Positions 43,061 through 52,179 of a DNA stretch of 64,000 bases are shown here, one piece after another; position 1 is the first letter of the stretch; each line of letters starts with the position of its first letter. Source of the DNA: Acidobacteriota bacterium (GTDB lineage Bacteria; Acidobacteriota; Vicinamibacteria; Marinacidobacterales; Marinacidobacteraceae); assembly GCA_022820545.1 (NCBI GenBank), contig JAJEFG010000071.1:27504-91503 (forward strand), given 5' to 3'. The position numbers were made by a program, and so were the translations under genes. Below the pieces are notes generated by a model. The model was given only the letters and a program-made list of their open reading frames with translations, made no database searches and had not been told where the DNA came from.

Positions 43061-46000
43061 GTGAGGATCGAGCGGCTCGAGATCGCCGGATTCAAGAGCT
43101 TCGCCGAGCCGGTGACGCTTGAGTTCGGGCAGGGCGCCACGGCGGTGGTGGGGCCGAATGGCTGCGGCAAGAGCAACATCGCCGACGCGGTCTTCTGGGT
43201 GCTCGGCGAGCTGGGCGCCGGCACCATCCGCGCGCGGGGGAAGGAGCTCATCTTCAGCGGCAGCGCCCTGCGCGAGCCCCTCGGGGTCGCGGAGGTGCGG
43301 CTCCACGTCAGCGGGGCCCGGGGTCCTCAGCCGGGGGCGTCCGAAAACGGCGTCCGGAGGAATGGAGCGGAAGCGGTTGCCGGAAACGGCGGTCCGCCCG
43401 CGTCGGGCGCGCCGCCGAGAATCCCTGGCACCGGCGCCGCCGGGCCGATCCCGGAAGACGGTGCGGCGACCGGTGGTTTCCGGCACAACGTGGTCGTCAG
43501 CCGCCGGGTGGATTCCAGTGGCCAGTCCGTTTACGAAATGGACGGCCGGCGGTGCACCCGGCGTGAGATCCGCCGGCTGTTCGCCGGAACCGGACTCGGC
43601 CCCGGGTCTTACGCGCTGATCGAGCAGGGGCGCGCCAACGACGTGCTCAGCCGCAAGCCCGCCGATCTGCGGCTGCTGGTCGACGAGGCGGTCGGGCTCG
43701 GCGCCTACCGCCTGAATCGACGCGAGAGCGAGGCGAACCTGCGGGCGGCCGAAAAGGCGCTCGAGCGGGTGCGCGAGCGGCTTCGTGAACTGGACCGGTA
43801 CATCCGGGTGGCGCGGCGCGACTCGCGAACCGCGAGCCGCGTCCGGGAAGCCTCGGAACGGGCACGGATGCTCGGCGTTGCCGAAAAGGCGGCGCGACGC
43901 GAGGAACTCCTGTCCCGCATCCGCGAGAACTCCGCCCCGGAAGACGCCCTCGGCGCGGAGCGCGCCCGCCGGTCCCGCAGCCTGCGAGCCTTCGACCGGT
44001 TCGTGGAGACTCTTCGGGAGCAGGCTGCCGGCACCGAGCTCGAACTTCGCGAGGCCACCCGGGAAATCGGCGACCGGGGGGCGCGCCGCGCCCGCGCGGC
44101 GGCACTCCTCGACGAAGGCGACCGGGCCGCCCGGATCCGCGCCTCGCAGGTCTCGCGTTTCGACGCGGAGGCCACCACCCTCGAGACCCGGCTTGAGGAT
44201 CTCGAGACCGAGCGGCAGGCGAGCGAGCGCCGCGCCGGGGAGTTCCCCGGCCGGCTGTCCGAGCTGACCGAGGCGGCCACCCGGCGGGCGTCGGCCCGGG
44301 ATCGGGCGCTGGCCGAAGAACGCGAAGCCCACTCCCGCCTGTGGGAACTGCGGCGGGAGGTGGATCGCCTGCGCGCGAGCGTCCGGTCGTTCCGGATGTC
44401 AAGGGACCAATACGCAACCCGGCGTGGCCGCCTGTCGGCGGACGGACTGGGACTCTCGGGGAGCCGCCGGGAGTTCGCCGCCCGCCTGGATCACGCGACC
44501 CGGGGCCTCTCCGGGGCGCGTTCGCGGGTCCGGGCGCAGGAGGACGAAATCACCGGTCTGCGCCGCCAGCTCGAGACTGCCGAGGCGGCGTGGCGCTCCG
44601 CGACCTCCAGGGCGGAGGCGGCGCGGGACGAAGAGGCGCGGGCCGCGAAGGAACAGGCTGCCCTCTCGGACCGCCGCCGGTCGCTCGAAGCGCTGGTGGC
44701 TTCGCGCAACCAGCTGGGGGAAAGCGCCTCGAAAGTCGTTGAGGCGGCCCACCGCCGCGGACTCACGCCCGGCGGCGCGCTCGGCGAGCTGGTGGAGGTG
44801 GATCCGGGATACGAGCTGGCGGCGGAGCGGCTCCTCGGCGTCCATCGCATCCGCATCGACCGCGTGGCCGACGTCTCGGAACTTGTCGAGGAACTCGGCG
44901 GCCAGGAAGCCGGTCCGTCCGAGGTCCTGGTGTCCGAGCTGCTCGACGCCTGCGGGTCCCGGAAGCGGCCGGCGCGGGGCGGAGCCGACCGGCTGAGCGA
45001 CCACCTGAAACCGGTGGACCCGGCGCTCGATCGGGTTGTTCCGGACGCGGTGGTCACCGCTGATCTCGCGGAGGCGCTTCGAGCCTTCCTGGAGAGACCA
45101 GGCGCCTACGTGACCCGGGACGGCGCCAGTGTGACGCCCCCCGGCGTCGTGCGGTTCGGACGGGGCGGGCCGGGTGAGGGCTTCCTGAGCACGCGGCGGG
45201 AGGTGTCCGAGCTCGAGGCCCGGGAACGTGAGGGAACGCGGCAGGTGGCCCGGCTGGCCCGCGCCTCGGCCGGCGCGCGGGAGGCCGCGGGAAAGACGCG
45301 ATCGGCGCTCGAAGACCTGCGGCAGACACTCGCGCGGGCGGAGAACCTCGCCCACCGACTCCGGCTTGAGGCGGACCGGCACGAGGAAACCGTCGAAGAT
45401 GTCGCGAAGAGGATCGAAGAGCTGGAAGCGGAGGTCTCCCGGCACGCCGAGGAAGCGGAGGGCAACGAGCAGGCCGACGCCCGCGCGGCGGCGCTCCTGG
45501 CCCGCGACGAGGCGCGGCTCCAGGAAGCGTCCCGCGAACTCGGCGAGCGCGACGCAAGCCACGCGGCCCTGCGGCGCGAGCTCGAGGCCCGCGAAGGGCA
45601 GTGGCGCGACGCCGACCGGGAACTGGCGCGCCAGCACGCGGTGGCCGAAGAGGTCGCAGCCCGGGCGCGGGCTCTCGAACGGCAGGTCCGGGACGACCGT
45701 CAGCGGCTGGACCGGATCCGCGCCGAGCGCGCCGCGGCCGGGCGCGAGGAAGAGGAATGGCTGACGCGCCGGGCGGCGGCGCTTCGCGAGCGGGAGTCGG
45801 CCGACACCTTCATCCGGGATTGGGAAGCCCGGGAAGCCACCCTGGCCGGCGTGGCTGCGGACCTGCGGACCCGGCTCGAAGGCGCCGTCGAGGCGGCGCG
45901 CATCCGGACCGGGGAAATCCGGGACCTCGAAGAGAACCTGCACGAGGTCCGGTCGGGAACCCAGGAAGCCCAGGGCCTCCTGCGAGAGTTGGAGGGCGAG

Positions 46001-46981
46001 TTCCAGCGTGCCACCGGACGTTCGCTCGCCGGCGCGGCCGCGTCCCTTCCCGCGTCGCTCCGCGGCCGGTCCCGGGAGGATCTCGCGGAGGAGGCTCGCC
46101 AGGTGCAGGACCGCATCCAGAGCCTCGGTCCGGTGAACGAGATCGCCGAAGCACGGCTGCGCGAACTGCAGGCGGAACGGCGCGAACCCGAATCACACCT
46201 CCAGGACGTGGAAGCGGGCATCGCCGACGGCCTTGCCGCAATCCGCCGCCAGGACCGCGAGGCGCGCCGCATCTTCCGCGAAGGTTTCGAGGCGGTCAGC
46301 GCCGGGTTCGACGAGGCGTTCCGGCAACTCTTCGGGGGCGGCCGCGCCGAACTGCGGCTGGTTGCGACGCCCCCTCCCGGTTCCCGCGAGTCGGCAGACA
46401 CGGCGAACGGGACGGGCCGCGGCGCTGACCCCGCTGGCGAGAATCCGGACGCGCCGGCGTCTGGACGCTCCGAAAACGGGGTCGACGAATCAGCGGCGGC
46501 GGGGATGGAGGAAGGGTTCGAGGCCTGGAACCCCGAGCCGGGATCCCTCGCCCCGGAAATGCCGGAGGATGCCCAGTTCGGGGTGGAGATCGCGGCCCAG
46601 CCGCCAGGCAAGAAGCTGCAGAGCGTCCGCCTCCTCTCGGGCGGGGAAAAGGCCATGACCGCCATTGCGTTCCTCATCGCCCTCTTCCGCTACCGTCCGG
46701 CGCCCTTCTGCCTCCTGGACGAGGTGGACGCTCCCCTCGACGACGCGAACGTGCGGCGGTTCGCATCCATGCTGGATGAACTCAAGCGGGATACCCAGCT
46801 CGTGGTCATCACCCACAACCGGCTGACCATGGAGGCGTGCGAGCATCTCTATGGCGTCACGATGGAGGAGCCCGGCGTTTCCCGGCTGATCTCGATGGAG
46901 ATCGGCGCCGAGGTGGAGGACTGGATCGCAGCGGCGGCGGACCCGGACACCGCGGACGCCGCCGCTTCTCTCCCGGCTTGA
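43061..46981 (+). CDS. smc: SMC chromosome-segregation ATPase
   Basis: 1306 residues from GTG 43061. It loads on DNA with ScpA/ScpB and organises and segregates the chromosome. Head motifs: Walker A GPNGCGKS (31-38), ALIEQGRAND, the signature LLSGGEKAMTAIAF, Walker B FCLLDEVDAPLDDANV, and THNRLTM. Long Arg/Glu-rich coiled coils surround a hinge near residues 560-660. It is about 100 residues longer than usual because of Gly/Pro/Asn-rich inserts near residues 85-140 and 1105-1185. The usual LGEQSAK segment reads LGELGAG. It starts a run of plus-strand genes reaching murU-like. Confidence 0.93.
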   Translation: MRIERLEIAGFKSFAEPVTLEFGQGATAVVGPNGCGKSNIADAVFWVLGELGAGTIRARGKELIFSGSALREPLGVAEVRLHVSGARGPQPGASENGVRRNGAEAVAGNGGPPASGAPPRIPGTGAAGPIPEDGAATGGFRHNVVVSRRVDSSGQSVYEMDGRRCTRREIRRLFAGTGLGPGSYALIEQGRANDVLSRKPADLRLLVDEAVGLGAYRLNRRESEANLRAAEKALERVRERLRELDRYIRVARRDSRTASRVREASERARMLGVAEKAARREELLSRIRENSAPEDALGAERARRSRSLRAFDRFVETLREQAAGTELELREATREIGDRGARRARAAALLDEGDRAARIRASQVSRFDAEATTLETRLEDLETERQASERRAGEFPGRLSELTEAATRRASARDRALAEEREAHSRLWELRREVDRLRASVRSFRMSRDQYATRRGRLSADGLGLSGSRREFAARLDHATRGLSGARSRVRAQEDEITGLRRQLETAEAAWRSATSRAEAARDEEARAAKEQAALSDRRRSLEALVASRNQLGESASKVVEAAHRRGLTPGGALGELVEVDPGYELAAERLLGVHRIRIDRVADVSELVEELGGQEAGPSEVLVSELLDACGSRKRPARGGADRLSDHLKPVDPALDRVVPDAVVTADLAEALRAFLERPGAYVTRDGASVTPPGVVRFGRGGPGEGFLSTRREVSELEAREREGTRQVARLARASAGAREAAGKTRSALEDLRQTLARAENLAHRLRLEADRHEETVEDVAKRIEELEAEVSRHAEEAEGNEQADARAAALLARDEARLQEASRELGERDASHAALRRELEAREGQWRDADRELARQHAVAEEVAARARALERQVRDDRQRLDRIRAERAAAGREEEEWLTRRAAALRERESADTFIRDWEAREATLAGVAADLRTRLEGAVEAARIRTGEIRDLEENLHEVRSGTQEAQGLLRELEGEFQRATGRSLAGAAASLPASLRGRSREDLAEEARQVQDRIQSLGPVNEIAEARLRELQAERREPESHLQDVEAGIADGLAAIRRQDREARRIFREGFEAVSAGFDEAFRQLFGGGRAELRLVATPPPGSRESADTANGTGRGADPAGENPDAPASGRSENGVDESAAAGMEEGFEAWNPEPGSLAPEMPEDAQFGVEIAAQPPGKKLQSVRLLSGGEKAMTAIAFLIALFRYRPAPFCLLDEVDAPLDDANVRRFASMLDELKRDTQLVVITHNRLTMEACEHLYGVTMEEPGVSRLISMEIGAEVEDWIAAAADPDTADAAASLPA

Positions 46982-46987
46982 CAGTTT

Positions 46988-48010
46988 GTGAGCGGCGGCG
47001 GGCGCGGGGGAGGAGAGGCCCGACTGCCCGGCCGGGCGATGGTGTTCGCCGCCGGACGGGGCGAGCGCATGGGTCCCTTGACCAGGGACCGCGCCAAACC
47101 GGCGCTTCCCTTCTGCGGGGTGCCCCTGCTGACCCGGCTGCTCCGCTGGCTCACCGGCGCCGGGGTGAACGACGTGGTCGTGAATCTCCACCACCGTCCG
47201 GAGACGTTGGAACCGCTCCTGGTTTCCGCCGAGCGCACCATGCCCGGCCTCACCATCGGACGGTCGCCCGAGCCGGAACTGCTCGGCACTTCGGGCGGGC
47301 TCTCGCGTGCCGCGGCGCGCTTCGGACTCGGAAGCGACGCCGGGGGACCGCTTCTCGTCCTGAATGGCGACACGCTCCCCACCTTCGATCTCGGGGAGAT
47401 GGCCGGTTTCCACGGGGCGGCGGGCGCTGAAGCCACGCTGCTCGCCGATCCGGAACCCGGTCCGGAGTTTTCCGGTGAACGCCGTCTGGAGACCGGCGAG
47501 GATGGCGTCATTACGGGATTGAGCGGACCGGGAGGACCCGGACTCGGCTTTTCGGGAGTTTGGATCCTGGAACCCGCGGCGCTCGGTCATCTGCACGGCG
47601 GGCCGGGAGGTCTTTCGCAGGACCTTCTCCCCGGTCTGATTGCCGCCGGGACCGCCCGGGCCTTCCCGAGCCGCGCCCCCTGGTTCGAAATCGGGACTCC
47701 GCGCCGCTACCTGGGCGCCTCCCGGCGCGCGCTGGAGGGTGGAGCGCTTCCCGAACACCGGGCCCGGCCGGCAGCCGCCGCCACGGCACGTTCCCGGGGC
47801 GGCGCCGAGGGGCAGTGGCCGGAGCTGATCGGCGCGGGGAGCGTTGTCGAGGAGGACGCGTGCGTCGAGGGGTCGCTGCTTCTCGAAGACGTCCGTATCG
47901 GGGCCCGGGCCGTCGTCCGCGATTCGATCGTGGCGGCCTCGGAAACGGTTCCGGCCGGCGCCCGGATCGAAGCCGCGCTCTTTACGGGTGGCGCCGCGAC
48001 GCCGTTATGA
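46988..48010 (+). CDS. MurU-like sugar-1-phosphate nucleotidyltransferase
   Basis: 340 residues from GTG 46988, 6 bp after smc. NTP_transferase domain with FAAGRGERMGPLTRDRAKPA, VVNLHHRPE and LLVLNGDTLP. The C-terminal part has a few hexapeptide-like turns (VEGSLLLEDVRIGARAVV). In Pseudomonas-type peptidoglycan recycling MurU (UDP-MurNAc from MurNAc-1-phosphate) is paired with the kinase AmgK, and an AmgK-like gene follows here. That pairing supports MurU, but mannose-1-phosphate guanylyltransferase remains possible. Confidence 0.7.
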   Translation: MSGGGRGGGEARLPGRAMVFAAGRGERMGPLTRDRAKPALPFCGVPLLTRLLRWLTGAGVNDVVVNLHHRPETLEPLLVSAERTMPGLTIGRSPEPELLGTSGGLSRAAARFGLGSDAGGPLLVLNGDTLPTFDLGEMAGFHGAAGAEATLLADPEPGPEFSGERRLETGEDGVITGLSGPGGPGLGFSGVWILEPAALGHLHGGPGGLSQDLLPGLIAAGTARAFPSRAPWFEIGTPRRYLGASRRALEGGALPEHRARPAAAATARSRGGAEGQWPELIGAGSVVEEDACVEGSLLLEDVRIGARAVVRDSIVAASETVPAGARIEAALFTGGAATPL

Positions 48011-48038
48011 CCCCCGTTCGGTCCCCCGGGGTTGCCCC

Positions 48039-49166
48039 GTGTCGGTAGGCGCCATCGCTCCGAAGGCGCCGGGTTTGGACGCACGGACGCGGCTGAACGT
48101 CTTTCTGCGGCGATCCCGGAGCCTCCCCCCGCACCTCCGCACCGGGGTGGCCGTCGAGCCGCTCGTGAAGGAGGCCGGCGAGCGGGTCTACTTCCGGATT
48201 CGTCCCGCGGACCGAAACCGCGCGGCCGCCCGGGAGCGGGGGACGGCGACGGTCGTGCTCTGCGTCATGGCCGAGCCGTACGCGCCCGGTTCCCTGCCGT
48301 TTGCGAACTCCACCCTGCTCTACCGGGAACTGGGCGTCCGGACGCCCCGGATCCTGGAAGAGGCGCCGGAACTTGGAGTGACGGCGCTCGAGGATCTGGG
48401 GGACGAACTCCTGCAAGCGGTGTGGGCTGAAGGAGGCGCCCACGTTTCGGTGCTCTACGACGAAGCCGTGGACATCGTCGCCCGGATCCAGCACGAAGGC
48501 GCCCGCCTCGCCGAAACGCCGGCGGCGAGCCGCTTCCGGGCCTTTTCCGCCCGGCTCGACGCGGGGCTCTTCTTGCGGGAACTGCGGTTCTTCACCGAGC
48601 ACTTCCTGAACGGGTACGCCGGTCTGCGGCTGAACGGGCCGGCGCTCGGCGAACTCGAGTCGCTGTTCGAGGCACTCGCGGAGGAAGCGGCCGGTGGCCC
48701 GCCGGCGCTCGCCCATCGGGACTTCCACTCGCGCAACCTGATCGCGGGTGACGGCCCCGTCGCGTCCGGCGCGCCCCGCGTGCTCTGGGTGATCGATCAC
48801 CAGGACTCCCGCCTCGGACCACGCTCCTACGACTTGATGTCGCTGGTCCGCGACCCGTACGTGGCTACCGGTGACGCAGCCCGGCCGCCGTTCCGGGAAC
48901 CGGATCTGGTCGCCCGCTTTCGGGACGCGGCGGGTGTCCGCGGCGACCCGTCCGAACTGCTCGCCGAGTTCGACGCGGTCGCGCTCCAGCGCAACCTGAA
49001 GGCGCTCGGCACCTACGGCTTCCAGGTTTCCCGCCGGGGCAACGACGTCTACCGCCGCTACGTGGCCCCGACTCTGCGAATGGTTCGCGAGAACCTGGAG
49101 CGGCACTCCGGGCGCTCCGACCGGCGGCGCCTCGGGCTTCTGCTCGCGGACGTCCCGACCGGCTGA
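48039..49166 (+). CDS. AmgK-like sugar kinase (aminoglycoside phosphotransferase fold)
   Basis: 375 residues from GTG 48039. Kinase-like fold with LEDLGDELLQAVW, the catalytic loop ALAHRDFHSRNLI and the metal-binding VIDHQDSRLGPRSYDLMSL, a very close pattern to AmgK, which phosphorylates N-acetylmuramate and N-acetylglucosamine at the anomeric position for peptidoglycan recycling. The preceding murU-like gene, 28 bp upstream, would use its product. Together they would bypass de novo UDP-MurNAc synthesis. Confidence 0.75.
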   Translation: MSVGAIAPKAPGLDARTRLNVFLRRSRSLPPHLRTGVAVEPLVKEAGERVYFRIRPADRNRAAARERGTATVVLCVMAEPYAPGSLPFANSTLLYRELGVRTPRILEEAPELGVTALEDLGDELLQAVWAEGGAHVSVLYDEAVDIVARIQHEGARLAETPAASRFRAFSARLDAGLFLRELRFFTEHFLNGYAGLRLNGPALGELESLFEALAEEAAGGPPALAHRDFHSRNLIAGDGPVASGAPRVLWVIDHQDSRLGPRSYDLMSLVRDPYVATGDAARPPFREPDLVARFRDAAGVRGDPSELLAEFDAVALQRNLKALGTYGFQVSRRGNDVYRRYVAPTLRMVRENLERHSGRSDRRRLGLLLADVPTG

Positions 49167-49194
49167 AACGTAAACTCCCGCCCCGGCGGATCCC

Positions 49195-50556
49195 ATGACT
49201 GAGCAACCCACTCCCCCCGCGCCGGCGGGATCCTGGAAGGACCGGCGCCTCCCGACGATCGCGTCCCTCCACCGGAAGCTGGCCCCGGACGCGCCGGCCG
49301 GGGGAGTGCCGGCCGCCCTGCGGGGATGGCTTGCCGGGCGGCGGTCGAGCGGCAAGCTGCTGTTCCTGAGTTTCCGGGACGGCTCGGGCTTCGCACAGGT
49401 GGTCGTCGCGAAGGCGGCGGTTGCCCCGGAGGCTTTCGAGAGCGCCCGGCACTGTCCGCTGGAGAGCGCCGTCGAGGTGGCCGGGGCCGCGTTTTCCGAG
49501 CCGCGCGCCCCGGGAGGGATGGAGATCCGCGCGTCGGGCTTCCGGGTCCTCCACGCCGCCGATCCCTATCCGATCACGCCCAAGGAACACGGGGCATCGT
49601 TTCTTCTGGACCACCGGCACCTGTGGCTCCGTTCCCGAAAGCAGCACGCGCTCCTGCGGATTCGCGACGAGGTCCTCTACTCGTTCCGCGAGTACCTGCG
49701 CGAACAGGAGTTCGTGAACGCCGATACGCCGATCTTCACCCCGAACGCCTGCGAGGGGACGACCACTCTCTTCGAGACCCGGTACTTCGACCGGCAGGCG
49801 TACCTGAGCCAGAGCGGCCAGCTCTACAACGAGGCCGTGGCCATGTCGGTGGGGCGCACCTACTGCCTGGGGCCCACGTTCCGGGCCGAGAAGTCCAAGA
49901 CCCGCCGGCATCTCATCGAGTTCTGGATGCTGGAGCCGGAGGTCGCGTTTGCGGAACTGCCGGACATCATCGACCTTGCCGAGGGGTTGATCTGCCACGC
50001 GGTTTCCCGGGTGCTCGACAACCGCGCGGCGGAGCTCGAGGTCTTGGAGCGCGACCCGGGGCCCCTCCGCCGGATCCGGGCGCCGTTTCCCCGGGTCACC
50101 TACGACGAAGCCGCCGGAATCCTCTCCCGCAAGGGGACCGGCTTCACACCGGGGGAAGACTTCGGGGCGCAGGATGAGACGGCGCTCACCGAGGACCTGG
50201 ACCGGCCACTCTGCGTAACGCACTTTCCCGCCGCCATCAAGGCGTTCTACATGGAGCCCGACCCGGAGCGTCCCGACCGGGTCCTCTGCCTCGACATCAT
50301 CGCTCCCGAGGGTTACGGCGAAGTGGTTGGCGGGGGCCAGCGCATCCACGATCAGGAGCTGTTGCGCCGGCGGGTCAGGGAACACGGCCTGCCGGAGGAC
50401 GCCTTCGAGTGGTATCTCGATCTCCGCCGCTACGGAACGACGCCCCACTCCGGGTTCGGGCTCGGCATCGAACGGTTCGTCGCCTGGATGGCCGGCCTGT
50501 CGCACCTCCGGGAAGCGATCCCGTTCCCGCGCACCCTCTACCGCCTGGCGCCGTGA
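49195..50556 (+). CDS. asnS: Asparaginyl-tRNA synthetase
   Basis: 453 residues, class IIb. An N-terminal OB-fold (LRGWLAGRRSSGKLLFLSFR) is followed by the catalytic domain with motif 2 FRAEKSKTRRHLIEFWMLEPE and motif 3 GFGLGIERFVAWMAG. The end HLREAIPFPRTLYRLAP is typical of AsnRS rather than AspRS. It charges tRNA-Asn directly. The stop overlaps the rimO start by GTGA. Confidence 0.94.
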   Translation: MTEQPTPPAPAGSWKDRRLPTIASLHRKLAPDAPAGGVPAALRGWLAGRRSSGKLLFLSFRDGSGFAQVVVAKAAVAPEAFESARHCPLESAVEVAGAAFSEPRAPGGMEIRASGFRVLHAADPYPITPKEHGASFLLDHRHLWLRSRKQHALLRIRDEVLYSFREYLREQEFVNADTPIFTPNACEGTTTLFETRYFDRQAYLSQSGQLYNEAVAMSVGRTYCLGPTFRAEKSKTRRHLIEFWMLEPEVAFAELPDIIDLAEGLICHAVSRVLDNRAAELEVLERDPGPLRRIRAPFPRVTYDEAAGILSRKGTGFTPGEDFGAQDETALTEDLDRPLCVTHFPAAIKAFYMEPDPERPDRVLCLDIIAPEGYGEVVGGGQRIHDQELLRRRVREHGLPEDAFEWYLDLRRYGTTPHSGFGLGIERFVAWMAGLSHLREAIPFPRTLYRLAP

Positions 50557-51953
50557 AGTCCGTCAGGACTCCCCGCGTGGGGCTGGTGAGCCTCGGCTGC
50601 GCGAAGAACCTGCTCGACAGCGAGGTCATGGCGGGAGTCCTCACGAAACGCGGTTTCGAGATGACCTCCGATCCGGCGAACGCCGATGCCCTGGTCGTGA
50701 ACACCTGCGGGTTCATCGGCCCGGCCAAGGAAGAGGGGATCAACACGATCCTGGACCTGGCCCGTCTGAAGAGCGAGGGGCGCTGCCGCCGGCTCGTGGT
50801 GGCCGGGTGCCTGGCGCAGCGGTACGCCGGCGAACTCGCCCGTGAGATCCCCGAGATCGATGCGGTCATCGGGCTCGACGAGGTCGAGCGCATTGCGGAC
50901 GTGCTGACCGGCTCCGGGCGCCGCACCCCGCCGCTCCGGGCCGATCAGTCGGTCACCTGGCTCTACGACCACACCACGCCCCGCATCCGCTCGACTCCGT
51001 CCCACACCGCCTACATCAAGGTGGCGGAGGGATGCGACTACCCGTGTTCCTTCTGCGTGATTCCGCAGATCCGCGGGCATTTCCGCAGCCGCGCTCCGGA
51101 TTCGGTGCTCGCCGAGGCGGCCTCGCTGGCCGCGACGGGTACGCGGGAACTCGTCCTGGTCGCGCAGGACACGACGGCCTACGGCACGGATCTCGGCATC
51201 CGGCGCGGCCTCGCGCGGCTGCTGCGCGAACTGGCCGCGGTGGAGGGCATCGCCTGGGTGCGGTTCCTCTACGCCTACCCGACCACCCTCGACGATGCAG
51301 TGCTGTCGGCGATGGCGGAGGTCCCCGAGGTCTGCCGCTACGTGGACATCCCGTTGCAGCACGCGAGCCGGCGGGTCCTCCGGGACATGCGCCGTCCCGG
51401 AAACCGGCGGAGCAACGAGCGCCTGCTGGCGAGGATCCGCGACGCGGTCCCCGGCGTCGCCATTCGCAGCACCTTCATCGTCGGGTTTCCGGGGGAGACC
51501 GAAGACGACTTCCGGGAACTCTTCGATTTCGTGGAGACCGCCCGATTCGATGCGATGGGGGCGTTCGTCTATTCGAATGAGGAATCCGCGGCTTCGCACG
51601 TGGAGGAAGAAGCGGTCTCGGAGGCGGAGAAGGAAGACCGCCGGGCCCGCCTGATGGAGCTGCAGCGCGGCATCGCCCTGTCCCGGCACCGCGCAATGGT
51701 CGGGAGCGTCGTGCCGGTCCTGGTGGATGGCGCCGCCGAGGAGAGCGAGCTGCTGACGGCCGGCCGTACCGAGGGGCAGGCGCCGGACGTGGATGCCCGG
51801 GTCCTGATCGTGGATGGGGACGCGCCGGTGGGCCGGTTTGTGGACGTGGAGATCACCGACGCGCATCCCGAGGATCTGGTGGGTCACGCGCTTCCGGTTG
51901 GTGTCGCGGGGACGGTGCGAGCCGCCGGAAGGAGCGAGGCCGCGACGGCCTGA
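50553..51953 (+). CDS. rimO: RimO, ribosomal protein S12 methylthiotransferase
   Basis: 466 residues from GTG 50553. Radical-SAM enzyme that adds a methylthio group to an aspartate of S12. N-terminal cluster cysteines lie in SLGCAKNLLDSE, NTCGFIGPAKEE and VAGCLAQRY. The radical-SAM motif is CDYPCSFCVIPQIRGHFRSR, and the C-terminal TRAM domain begins near GSVVPVLVDG. SLGCAKNLVDSE-type sequence is diagnostic of RimO versus MiaB or MtaB. A 226-bp gap to rimP follows. Confidence 0.94.
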   Translation: MKSVRTPRVGLVSLGCAKNLLDSEVMAGVLTKRGFEMTSDPANADALVVNTCGFIGPAKEEGINTILDLARLKSEGRCRRLVVAGCLAQRYAGELAREIPEIDAVIGLDEVERIADVLTGSGRRTPPLRADQSVTWLYDHTTPRIRSTPSHTAYIKVAEGCDYPCSFCVIPQIRGHFRSRAPDSVLAEAASLAATGTRELVLVAQDTTAYGTDLGIRRGLARLLRELAAVEGIAWVRFLYAYPTTLDDAVLSAMAEVPEVCRYVDIPLQHASRRVLRDMRRPGNRRSNERLLARIRDAVPGVAIRSTFIVGFPGETEDDFRELFDFVETARFDAMGAFVYSNEESAASHVEEEAVSEAEKEDRRARLMELQRGIALSRHRAMVGSVVPVLVDGAAEESELLTAGRTEGQAPDVDARVLIVDGDAPVGRFVDVEITDAHPEDLVGHALPVGVAGTVRAAGRSEAATA

Positions 51954-52062
51954 ACCGGACCGCATAACGTCTCCCACCGGCCGCTGACGCGGGTTTCGGC
52001 CGCGGCGCAGCCCGGCTCCTGCGGCGGGAAATCGCCCGTTCTCCGGCGGTCTTGGCGTGGGG

Positions 52063-52068
52063 TATACT
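52063..52068 (+). promoter_or_regulatory. Possible -10 box of the rimP-nusA-infB operon
   Basis: TATACT preceded by GGGG stands out in an otherwise GC-rich gap. A good -35 at 16-18 bp is not seen (only TTCTCC). It lies 117 bp before the proposed rimP start, leaving room for a structured leader. Confidence 0.4.
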
Positions 52069-52119
52069 CAGTCGTTCGGGTTCGGCCGGGGTGGGGTCGT
52101 GCCCGTTTTTCTTTCATGA

Positions 52120-52149
52120 CCCGTCGCGCTTCGGTGCGGCGGGTTTTCT
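52120..52149 (+). terminator. Terminator or attenuator hairpin in the rimP leader
   Basis: CCCGTCGCGC (52120-52129) and GTGCGGCGGG (52134-52143) form a 10-bp stem with two G-T pairs, closed by a TTCG tetraloop, and are followed by TTTTCT. It has the form of a Rho-independent terminator. It lies after rimO and downstream of the TATACT box, so it could end the rimO transcript or attenuate the rimP-nusA operon. Confidence 0.65.
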
Positions 52150-52179
52150 CCGATTCCCCAATCTCGAGAGGCTCTACGC

